DNA from: Eublepharis macularius
Taxonomy: Eukaryota; Chordata; Lepidosauria; Squamata; Eublepharidae
Assembly (NCBI RefSeq): GCF_028583425.1
Contig: NC_072790.1
Coordinates: 160,140,397 to 160,204,396 of the forward strand
Direction: 5' to 3'
DNA length: 64,000 nt
Of the stretch, positions 24,216-34,500 are shown one piece after another; the stretch's first letter is position 1, and the number at the start of each line of letters is the position of its first letter. The notes under the pieces were generated by a model. It had not been told where the DNA came from. It worked only from the letters and a program-made list of their open reading frames with translations, and made no database searches. The position numbers and the translations under genes were made by a program.

Positions 24216-24864
24216 TATTCAAAAAAACAAAAGAGATACCCTTCTGTGGTATACAATGATTCACAGTATTCTATGAGGATTTTTTTTTTTTAAAAGTGCA
24301 AAGTGTTAAGTACAATAAATAACAATTAATTATAATAAACAGCAATATCAAAAATACATATAAGTAAATCTCTTAGATGAATGACAGCCAAGATACTGCC
24401 AGGAGTATTTATTATCCCCTGAGGAAGCTCTGTGAAATGGGCCACCCGCTAGCAGCCTGTTGGGGCCACTTGGAGTGTTACAGCTTCTTCTGGACCTAGG
24501 ATGACCTATAAAATAAGAAAATCACGCAATTGTTATTAGGACGCACTTATATGAAATAATTAGCTCAGTTCCAGGCTACAGTATTGATTATCTGCAATTC
24601 AAGAACTTTGTTATATTGTGTTTCTACCTAGGAATTTACATTGTGAATAGAATTATATTTATTGTCATTTAATGTGTTATCTTAGCCATCATTCATCTAA
24701 GAGATTTACTTACGTGTATTTTTGATATTGCTATTTATTAGAATTAATCATTGTTATTTATTGTACTTAGCACTTTGCACCATTGCACTTTTAAAAAAGA
24801 AATTTTCCTCATAGAATATTGTGAGTCATTATATACCACGGGACGGTATCTATTTTGTATTTTT
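24216..24864. mobile_element. Foldback element, ~175-bp inverted arms, probably Penelope-derived
   Basis: 24216-24395 and 24680-24864 are inverted copies of each other with roughly 85-90% identity by eye ('aagtaaatctcttagatgaatga', 'ttttgatattgct'). The spacer holds 'cccctgaggaagctctgtgaaatgggcc', a decayed CTGAnGA...GAAA motif of hammerhead type like that at 14687-14715. No coding sequence remains. The structure parallels the Penelope-like palindrome at 32674-33019 but from another subfamily. Confidence 0.6.
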
Positions 24865-25959
24865 GGCATTTGAACTGTGGTAGCTTCTCCTGTTCTGTCA
24901 ATAGGCATTCAGCCATTAATGGGAATGTGGCAATAACTTTCTTCTGTTCAAGGCAGAGACTGAATGTTTGTTAATTGATCAGTAATTCTACATATTGCAC
25001 TGTCTACACAACCATTCAGGAGACTTGTTCATTACAGTACTGGGGTCTTAAGAGAAAGCTAAAAAAAATTTCTTTTAAGAAACTGTGTGATTTATCTACA
25101 ACTGGATAAAATATTTCTTTATGTTGTTCTGGCCTACTCCCTGAAACACTGCCTGGCAGCTATCTCTTTTTATTTGAAGTACTTTTATAGAAAGTATCAT
25201 CTAGGAAGACCTTGAGATACTGATGGTGGTTTCTGAATTTAAAATCAAAGGTGCTGCCAAATCTGGATTTCATATTGACAGAATTCTTAACTATGGAGAG
25301 GCAATTTTGTATTGTTTACTCAAGAGTTATCAGATGTTCTTTCATAAACTTGTTCAAGTTATAGACATTGCTAATTGTATCAAGATATTAAAAATGGCAA
25401 AATAAAATGTGAAAGACAAACATTCAGATTTTTTTCCTTGATATATCTCAAGTTGTCTTCTTGTCTTTATTCCATTACTTGGTCCAAACTTGCCTTTTGA
25501 ACCTATTGCCTCTTATAACCTTTGCTGTTAATATTTCTAATGTGACATGGGAATCTTTTTGTAGAATATTTCCATCTGGATTCTCAGACAAGATTAAAAG
25601 TCTTAACTCTACTGTAAGTTCTGATAAAATAAAATGTCCTGAAATAAGCTTTTTTTTAACCTTGGTTTTGTTAGATTCTAAATAAAACAGTAAAAACAAT
25701 AATTGGAGTGACTACTTTAATACTGAAGGTATTACTTATACTTGGGAAAGTAATAGCAAACAACCCTGTAACAAAAAGTCTGCCAAGAAAACGTCACGAT
25801 ACAACATCCCCCCATGGGTCAGTAATGACTCGGTGCTTGCACAGGGGACTACCTTCACTTTTTTACTTTAATACTAGTATTTTAGTTCTGGAAACAACAA
25901 TCAAGCTCTGTCACATGATATGGATCAGGTTTTTTTTTTTTAGTCTATCGAATTAAACT
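24865..25959. other. Intergenic DNA, nothing recognised
   Basis: No supported gene or repeat. Confidence 0.4.
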
Positions 25960-27110
25960 AGTCAGGGTGCAGAATCTTGCTACCTCAGCAGTGATTTCTC
26001 AGTGTGCTAAAATGGGTAAAATCGTTAAAATCTTAATTAAAATTTCTAGAGGAAGTAATAATGTTCTGTCTGATTACACTAGCCAAAGCACAGAACCTTG
26101 CGGCCTTAGCAGTAATTTCTTTGCAGGAATCAGTTAGGAGGGCAGAATAAGACTGACTTGGTCTGCCTGGGTGGGCAGCAATAACTGGTGAGATATACTT
26201 TGTACGAATCTCCTGATAAAACTTACAGTATAGAAGGACATGCTCTATTGTCTCTACCTGTCCGGATTGACAGGGGCAGGGCGATTTGCATATGGAATAT
26301 GAGCGTATCTCCCCTCCAAGACAGAAGATGGGAGAGCATTAAAACGTGCTAAGGTGAAAGCTCTGCGGTATTTTGGAAACTCCAATGAAAAGAGATAGCT
26401 AGGTGGAGTAAAATTTTGTTTGCTGTTCCCCACCAATGGGACATTTAAGACCCGTGCTCTATCTACTTGGAGAGAAGTGTCCCATAGTCTCTGTTTAATA
26501 ATTATTCTGGCTCCTTGATGGCCAAGGTGCATCAGCGCTGTGCTAGAGAAGCCCAGTAGTGACAATTTGCGTTCTATTGTTGAGATCCAGCTTGAACGGA
26601 AACTGTCTAGGAAAATTAGAGGAGTTAATCCTGAAGGGGAAAATTTTATCTTGAGCCATAGACAGATGGCATGGAACCATGCCTGGGTTTCCAATGTTAC
26701 TAATCTCCTTTTAGTAACGTGCTCAAGGGTCAGGCTTTTTCCTGGTACTATGTGGCCCTGAGGAAAGGAATGGGACATAAGAATGATACTCTGGGGTATA
26801 AAAAACCAAAGTAAGCTTTTATTTTTATAAGAAGCATATCAGTTTCACATTATTTCTAAAACTTGATGGTTTCAAAAGAGTTCTCAATTCTCAGACCTTC
26901 TCCCAGGCTTCACACATAAATTGCCTGCTTTTGATACTAATTTCTCTCTCAATTACAAGACCACTCTCAGTCTAAAACTGCATCCACTCTGCCTACACTC
27001 AGTCATCAACCAATCACATCATTCACTCATCCCTCTTTCACCCCCACACTTCATGTATACCACACCAAGCATTTAAAGACACATACTGTACACACATTTA
27101 CTTAAAATCA
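25960..27110 (-). mobile_element. LINE fragment, antisense, C-terminal ORF remnant (copy B)
   Basis: On the minus strand a frame from 26778 to 26254 (174 codons), continuing beyond its stop in a shifted frame, reads RRLVTLETQAWFHAICLWLK, then a cysteine pair region and VETIEHVLLYCKFY, the C..C..H..C end module found after the RT of several non-LTR retrotransposons. Its 26690-27110 part matches the repeats at 9650-10240 and 30590-31300. Clade not assigned. Tandem similarity between 25970-26010 and 26090-26120 suggests internal duplication. Confidence 0.55.
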
Positions 27111-27124
27111 TTACACATTCTTTT

Positions 27125-27440
27125 ACTTTATAATCTGCCTTTCTCATTGGGACTCAAAGCTGATCACAAGTATGATAAAGACTATTCAATCAGCCAATGT
27201 AGATTACAAAACGTTACATTTTAATCTAATAGCAAAGATTCCTTGTAAAACAAAATGTGGGGCCGGGACTGAAAAACTGTGAGGATAAAAAATACAAGCA
27301 ACAACTGTCTAAGTAATATAAGAAAACTATCCCTGATAGAAGTCACCTTCTTGCTGATCCGTTATACCATAGTTCCGCTTCTAGAAGAATGTCCTCCTGA
27401 AGTTACTTTTTTACACATTTTATGAAATGGCCTTAGGCAA
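27125..27440 (-). mobile_element. LINE 3' tail fragment, antisense
   Basis: 'Tataatctgcctttctcattgggactcaaagctgatcac' on the plus strand is the reversed end of a CR1/L2-type LINE. Decayed and non-coding. Confidence 0.45.
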
Positions 27441-27479
27441 GCAGATCCACATGGGAACCACCAAAGAGAATTCTATTAG

Positions 27480-28055
27480 TGGCTATTGATTCATGACAGG
27501 ACTCACACATACCCTTCCCACATCGATGGCACAGAATGCTGCAAAACCAGGGTGCTGACTGGAATCCTGGGGACCGTGTCACTTCAACTTGGCCCATTTA
27601 CTCTGCCTTCTCATTTGTTTGGGGGAAAATTCAAGGTGCTGGTGCTGGTATTTTTAGCCCTATATAATTTGGGACCAACGTACCTGAAAGACTAGCTATT
27701 CCCTTATAAACCTACCCAACTGGTTATGTTCAGAGGACCTGCTTCAGGTGCCCCCCACCTTCTGAGATTAAGCAAGGGACAACATGGAAGATGGCCTTTC
27801 TGGCAGTGACCCCCAAACTCTGAAACTCTCACCCCAAAGAGATTTACCTGTCCCCTTCTGTTGCATCTTCTGCTGTATTTATTTTAAACTCTGCTTTTAA
27901 ATTGTTTTAATTATGCATTTGTGTGCTGGTTTTAATGGTTTCTAAATTGAGATTTTAATCTGTATGTTTTTATTTCTTAGCCATCTTGGTGGCCCTATTG
28001 GGGCAGAAGGACAGGGTAAAAATCTTTGTAATAAATACAATAAATAAACTTCTCC
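27480..28055 (+). mobile_element. CR1-type LINE 3' fragment
   Basis: Plus-strand decayed match to the CR1 C-terminus: VLVLVFLALYNLGPTYLKD around 27635-27695 corresponds to VLVLTYKALNGLGPAYLRD in the copy at 6 kb. It ends in an 'aataaatacaataaataa' tail near 28050. Confidence 0.7.
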
Positions 28056-28128
28056 CTTTTCCTTTTACACTGAGATTTACATTTGAAAGGCTCATAGTGT
28101 GATTTACATCAAGCTTTGAACCCCCCAC

Positions 28129-28356
28129 CAAGGTTTGCCAGCCTCCAGGTAGTGGCTGGAGAGCTCCTGGAATTGCAACTGGTCTCCAGGCCACAGAGAT
28201 CAGTTCACCTGGAGAAAATGGCTACTTTGGGGGGGGGACTCTATGGAATTATGCCACGCCAAGGTCTTTTCCCTCCCCAAACCCCACTTTCTCCTGGTTT
28301 CACCCCCCCCTCCAGATCTCCAGGAATTTCCCAACTTGGAGCTGGCAACCCTACCC
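28129..28356. mobile_element. Short inverted-ended repeat (MITE-like)
   Basis: Starts 'tttgccagcctccagg' and ends with the inverted 'gagctggcaaccc'. Internal blocks ('ctggagagctcctggaattgcaactgg', 'gatcagttcacctggagaaaatggc') are also palindromic. The layout suggests a non-autonomous DNA element. No clean target duplication is visible. Confidence 0.5.
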
Positions 28357-28364
28357 CCACCTCA

Positions 28365-28470
28365 CTACCATTTTTCATCACATACCTTTCCGACAAAGTG
28401 GGTTGTGACTCACAAACGCTGATACTGAAATAAATGTTTGTCTTTAAGATGCAAGTGGATTTTTGCTTTA
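28365..28470 (+). mobile_element. SINE-like repeat copy 1
   Basis: Contains the order 'ccgacaaagtgggttgtgactcacaaa...gtctttaagatgc', shared in degraded form with 29100-29190 and, inverted, with 29250-29340. Confidence 0.45.
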
Positions 28471-29089
28471 TTTTGTCACACAAAACTACAGCCACTACAC
28501 CATTGCAATTACCTTCAATATCTTCCGTAGCCTGTTCTTGCTATCTCAACCACTTGTTTCTCTCATCTCACCCTTCTTTCTTCAGCTCCACCACTCTTAG
28601 CAAACGAAAAGGCCTCCAACGTCTACAAATTATTCCACCTCCTATCCCTTGCTACCCTTTATATCACTCCAATTGGTATGGGAACTGGATAATTTAAACA
28701 GAGCGGAACAAGAAGAAAATACATCTTTAATTTCCTCTCTTACCTGTAAATCCTTATTTAGATGTAGCAGGAGGAAGCAGAAAAGCTGAAACCCACAGAA
28801 AGGGTTCATAATTCCTCACACAGGGCTTGAGATCCAGCTTGTCTCCAGGAAGGGCATTAGAGCAGCAGAAGGGTATTAGGCACCTGTTCTTGCGATCTCA
28901 AGCACTTGTTACATTTTGTAAGAGTAAGTTTTAAAATACGTCAGCGACCGGGAGAGGAGGGTGTCAGACCTGGGATCTTAAGAATGAATACTTCAATGCA
29001 TTTAATGCACGAAAGCTTATGATGGGATAAATACTGCCTCAAGTCAAGACCTCCTTCCCCTCTTCTGTAATTTCTTTTTAAATATTCCC
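28471..29089. other. Intergenic DNA, nothing recognised
   Basis: No supported gene or repeat. Confidence 0.35.
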
Positions 29090-29200
29090 CATATAATTTC
29101 CTTTCCACATATCTGAAAAAGCGAGCTCTGACTCACAAAAGCTCTTACTGAAATATATTTTTAGTCTTTAAAGTGCCACTGCCTGGACTCCTGTTTATTT
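29090..29200 (+). mobile_element. SINE-like repeat copy 2
   Basis: 'ctgaaaaagcgagctctgactcac...gtctttaaagtgccactgcctggactcctg' matches copies 1 and 3 in block order. Confidence 0.5.
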
Positions 29201-29244
29201 TTTATCTGGGATCTGTGGAGCTTCGTGCACTAACGAAGAGGGGC

Positions 29245-29340
29245 AAAGCGTAGCACAGCAGGATTTGAGTCCAGCAGCACCTCAGACCAGCAAGATTTCC
29301 AGGGAGAGTCAGAGCTCCCTTCTTCAGAAGCATAGCGCTT
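29245..29340 (-). mobile_element. SINE-like repeat copy 3, antisense, at the SLC30A6 promoter edge
   Basis: Inverted version of copy 2: on the minus strand 'ctgaagaagggagctctgactctc...ggtctgaggtgctgctggactc'. It ends just before the GC-richer promoter region. Confidence 0.5.
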
Positions 29341-29664
29341 CTACCACTGACTGCGCGCCACCATCAGGACCAGTTCTGCGGCAACACCAGCCGTCCTAGT
29401 CCTTAACGGTACATAACACACGCTCACTCGGCTACTCAGCATCCTCCCGGTCACGGCCATCAACATTAACGCATGCGCATTTCAGTCTGTCTATGAAGCA
29501 TCGCGTCTTGAGCACGCGGGGCCTGCACGAAACTTGTCGTCAGTTCCTGCTCTAGCTGTGCTTAGCCAATTACGTGTAACCTTATTCGACTCCGACCTCA
29601 TCACCATGGCGACAGCAGGGACCCGCCTTTTCTGGCCCCTTGTGGGAGCCGTTTGTTCCTCAAT
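29341..29664 (+). promoter_or_regulatory. SLC30A6: SLC30A6 promoter and 5' UTR, TATA-less
   Basis: The most CpG-dense stretch near exon 1. It contains the palindrome GCATGCGCAT at 29471-29480, close to an NRF1 site; a CCAAT box at 29566-29570 followed by TACGTG; and no TATA box. The transcription start is not defined but should lie within about 29500-29650, upstream of the ATG at 29665. This architecture fits a housekeeping gene. Motif calls are by eye. Confidence 0.6.
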
Positions 29665-31531
29665 ATGGTGAGTTACCTTTTTTTCGCCGCAAAGGGTGAA
29701 AAGGGTTGTAGCGTGACAATAGGTCTTGGGCTCGAGCGCCTGCACTAGTGCTTAGGATGGAGTCCGTGTTTTTGATGCTTTTATAAGTCGAAGGAGGGAG
29801 GGGGAAGTGGTTGTTAAGGTCGTCGTCGTCACCATTTCTTACAGGATGATTTTCATTCCTTTAATAGCTGTATGATGACTAGGAATGTGATACCTAGAGT
29901 CTCTTCGATGGGAAATTTTTTTTTCCACGGGGCTTGTATGGTACAATGGCGTTGGACTTCGAGGAGACTGGGTTGAAGCCCTTTCTCAGCCATGACTTGC
30001 ATAGTGTCTCTGGATGGGTTACTACTAGTTCTCTGCTTAATCTTCCATAATGGGTGTTGTGACGTTAAAACTGTATAAGTTAGAAATGTAGTAAATGTTG
30101 CCCTAGAATTGTGATACAAATTTCAGTTGACTTTCTGTCTGCTTTGTATTCGCTGAAGGCATAAAAATTGATCTTCTCAAAAAAGTTAGTAACTCTTCTA
30201 ACTGCCTTGTGGTCTTAACAGAAGCTTGAGAATATTTCTGGTACTGCATCCCAAAGGTGATCTGCCTTTGTACTCAGTGTTAACTAGCCCATAAGAATTA
30301 TTACAATATCACAGTTCAGTATCATCTTTCAGACTTGCTAGTAAATGGCTGTATTCCCATGTCATGGTAAAGATCTATTACTTGCCCAGACACTCCCATT
30401 CAGATATTACAGCAAATTGGAAACTGATCTGAGGTTTCTCAGTATTCTCAAATCAATAAGCCTCCAGTTGTATTCTGCTAGCTAAGAGAGTGCACGAGCA
30501 TGATAAGAAGCTATGTTTGTACCTGTCACAGACATCTAACACTAGTGTGGCTTGCCCCATGTATTCAACATTTACTGATGTATGAGCCTTGTTATGACCT
30601 TTACTTTCTTTAGGGTAGATTTTTCTTTTAATCTATCCCTTAACCCTCTGGGTAGTCTGCTGCCACCAGGAATATTTTATTCCAAGATATTTTATTTAAA
30701 TTTTCCCTTTGGTAACGTTCCTAAGTGTCAGGCTCCTTCGTGGTTTTATGTGGCCCTGAAAATAGGAATGGGATATAGCAATGACAGCTACACTGGGATA
30801 TAACAAAACAAGATTTTTTATTTAGTCTAGAAGCGTATCGGTTTCATCAAGGTAGTTCTCGGTTCTTAAAGTTACTTCATTTACTCTCATTCACACAGCT
30901 GGCCTCTCTTTCCCTGACTGAGGGAGCAATCCTAAGCAGGTCGACTCAGAAGTAAGTTCCATCTTATTCAATAGGGCTTACTCCCAGGAAAGCGACCTTA
31001 GGATTGCACCCTGAGTGTCCTTTCACAAACATGCTCAGTTCAGGTTCCACACAGGTTATATTTCTCTCATAAACACTTCAACATATTCAGGCAGCACACA
31101 GCTAGCCTGCCTTCTTCTGACTAAAAATTTTCTCTCTACTCTCAGTCTCAAACTGCATTCACTCCGCCCACCCTCTCAGTCCTCAACCAATCATATCACT
31201 CACTCATCCATCTCCTTCACCCCCCACTCTTCACCTATCTCATCAAGCATTTAAAGATACATGCACACATTTACTTGGAATCATTACAAGCCTATATCCC
31301 TAAATAAGTGTTCTGTGATTGTACCTTTGCTTTATGCCAACAACATTGGTATTTCAATTGTTTTATTACAAAATATTCAAAATTAAATTTATTTAGTGAG
31401 AATATTATTGCAAGCGTACATTGTTCATTAGAAAATTAAGAATTTGACCAAGATAATTTTTTTTGGTTTATGTTTGCAGGGGACAATACATTTGTTTCGC
31501 AAATCACAAAGATCCCTCCTTGGCAAATTAA
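29606..31531 (+). CDS. Upstream ORF overlapping the SLC30A6 start (spliced)
   Basis: An ATG at 29606-29608 in strong context (caccATGg) opens a frame of 37 codons that crosses the exon 1-2 junction (29667/31480) and stops at TAA 31529-31531 in exon 2. It is out of frame with SLC30A6 and overlaps its start codon. If transcripts start upstream of 29606 it would compete with ZnT6 translation; if they start later it is absent. The peptide shows no recognised domain. Translation is inferred only. Confidence 0.4.
29665..29667 (+). CDS. SLC30A6: SLC30A6 exon 1 coding part (start codon only)
   Basis: The ATG is immediately followed by the donor gtgagt at 29668. Joined to exon 2 it gives MGTIHLFRK, the expected N-terminus. 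Context is A at -3 and, after splicing, G at +4. Confidence 0.88.
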
Positions 31532-34500
31532 CACAAGAATTTAGATTAGTAACAGCTGATCGAAGGGTGAGTGTTTTCTTTTTGAATATGAAAAATAATA
31601 TTCTAGATCACTTATGTAGATTTTCAGAGAAATACCAAATGTAATTTTCTATAGCTGCATAAAAACATGCAGTGAATTCTAAAATTTGAATCGGAATACA
31701 TACATTGAAAGGAATAGTCCGTTGATAAATGATCTTGTGCTCCCTCTTTTTTCACTCTTATCACCTTAACTCATTACTCTAGTTATATCACTGCTCTTTA
31801 AATATTGTTTTTATGGATTTCTCTGTTTCAGAAGGCTAATTACAGTGAGCTGCCACAGCTTCCTCTACCCCTGGTATTCCCTCAACTGAATAATTAGTGT
31901 GGACCCAGGGGCATAATATATATCTGTATCCAAACTATATCAATCCTGCAATATTTTATTGTTCCAAAGGCAAGAAAAAAATGCTGCAGTGATTGTGGAA
32001 ATGGCTGCTGTATGTCACTGTACATTACACTAAACTTTTGCCATGCAGTCTCAGAATGGCTATTCACATGTTACACAGAATTACACATTTCTTTTTTGGG
32101 TTTCTCCTCCCAAGCATCCCTTGTCCTTTTAAAGCCTGTCTCATGTGCCACCTGCTCCACCAGTCTATTTTTTCTGTTAGTAATCTCTGTTGCTTTCAGA
32201 TCCTTCCTTAAAACCTGCGTCTACAAACATTTTTAAGTATTGTCTTCTCTCTTTTTTTGCTGTATTTGTTTTTCTTAGATATGTTATCCAGCTAGTTTAT
32301 AGTCGGTCACTTCTGTGTTCTAAACTGCACCTAATATATTTAGTGCTGAATGTTAGTAGCAGTAGGCAAGAGGATACAGAGATATCTAATAATTGTGAGA
32401 GAAAAGACTGTAAATACATTTGGACAAACTAGATATCATTTTAGTTTATTTTTCTATTGCTCTATTTGAATCATTGTGCTTTTAGAAATCTGGTAAAGAT
32501 TTACTGGGAGTGTCACAGCAACTTGAGTTTCACTAGCTGCAAGAAATAACAGGCCATGCTACCCTATTGCATTTTCCTTGTGAGGCTTGTCTCATTTTTA
32601 TTCAACACACTTTTCAGGAGACTGTTCTTATTCAGAGGGCTTTTTGATCAGTTGATTAGAATTTCTAAGATAAATTGTGATGGTTGTTGTGGATTTTCCG
32701 GGCTGTATAGCCGAGGTCTTGGCATTGTAGTTTCTGACGTTTCGCCAGCAGCTGTGGCTGGCATCTTCAGAGGTGTAGCACCGAAAGACAGGGATCTCTC
32801 AGTGTCAAACTGTGGAGGAGATGTTTGCAGGTGATCTGCAAACATCTCCTCCACAGTTTGACACTGAGAGATCCCTGTCTTTCGGTGCTACACCTCTGAA
32901 GATGCCAGTCACAGCTGCTGGCGAAACGTCAGGAACTACAATGCCAAGACCACGGCAATACAGCCCGGAAAATCCACAACAATCATTGTTCTCCGGCCGT
33001 GAAAGCCTTTGACAATATATCTAAGATAAGTTGTTCTGCAGCTAGTTGCTTTTTATTTATTGGTGTTCAATTAATCTTGTTTGTCTTTCTGTTTTTTAAA
33101 ATTCTATTTTAATTGCTTTGACACACTTAGACGGCCCATTTCAAAATTGTGTATATGTATGCATATATATGTTGCAGGATCATAGATTTTTGAATCAAGT
33201 TGAAATTCATCAAGTTTCATTTTAATCATTTTGCTGAGTAGGTACTCTGTCTTTTATAGACCTGGAAAATCTTGCTGTTTGGTACAATAAATTTAGTATG
33301 TACTGGCTTCCTGCTGATGTGGTGCAGTTCTACAAACAGTATAGGTATGTTCTGTTCTTGAGTACATTTTTTTATAATAAATATATGGTAATAGTCTAAA
33401 ATGAATAGAATTTTTGGCGTCAGAAGGCTGGAATAATAAATAAAGTGTACATTTAGGAATATATGGCAGCTAGCAGATCTTTCTGACACTTTTTTTCAAA
33501 ATATGCATAGACTGTCTTATGGTTTCATAGCTTTTGCTTCTCTTGTGGAGTTTTGTCAGGCAGGATTTAATAGGATAGTAAGATTAATTAGAATGAATCC
33601 TAAAAGATATGAGACCTTTGTCTAGATTAGCAGTTTACCATTAAATCAATACCAGCCGGAGGCTACTTGAACATGTTAGTGTTAAGTATTATTTCTGTTG
33701 AAAGCCTCTAGGTGCATTTGAGCATTGCTAAGATATTATCATGTAAACTTATGCCTTCTGTTGCCTTGATGTACGTTTTTATTCTGGGTTAGATCTTGAA
33801 TGTGCCATTCTTTCATTATGCGGCAGTGCAATGACGTGGTTATTGTGAGAGATCAAAAAAGTTAAATCCAGGGTTATAGGCAAAAAGATAATAGAGATTA
33901 TTTTAGCTTAATGATGCTTGCATGGTTGTATCATGCTCCCACTCCAGACACTATCCAACTGATGCTCCAGGCCTTGGCCCAAAGAATTGTAGAATCAGAG
34001 AAAATTGCCCTAGAACTGCTTGCAAATGTTCCTCAGTTGTTGCTTATCTTCCATCAGTAGTGACGTCCTCCAGTAGCCCCAGCATTTGTGACTCTTACAG
34101 CTGTTTTGCAATCCTTGTGGAGCTCTGACCCACTGTTCGACATCTTAGATTGTGGTTAAGAAGGGATACCTTTTTAGTAAAATGTGCTTATTTAGGAAGT
34201 GGTATATTGCTAACACATTAAAATATAAACCTATTTTTTCCCTACAGCTTTAACTGCGTACACCTACCTGACCATCTTTGATCTTTTTAGGTATGGTTAC
34301 TTTTAAAAGTCTTTATCTAACTTTGAAAAAACTGTATATGATAACGTTCTCTTACTACTTAAAGCCATAGGGTACAGCATATACATTTTAAGCAATAAAT
34401 GTTGTTTATGTGAAGGTATAATGTAGATTATATTTCTTTAGTAATGGTGCTATATATAAAGTCTTTTCACTTTGTTATATGTGTAAAAAAAATCAGCTCA

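Larger units (their letters stand above)
32674..33019. mobile_element. Penelope-like palindromic insertion with TSD
   Basis: A 346-bp insertion between 10-bp duplications TCTAAGATAA (32664-32673 and 33020-33029). Arms 32680-32829 and 32837-32986 are near-perfect reverse complements around a 7-bp centre. The right arm is the Penelope 3' region also seen at 7350-7471, plus a terminal 'ttctccggccgtgaaagcc' extension. The element therefore consists of two head-to-head terminal repeats without ORF. It is in intron 2 of SLC30A6. Confidence 0.85.
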
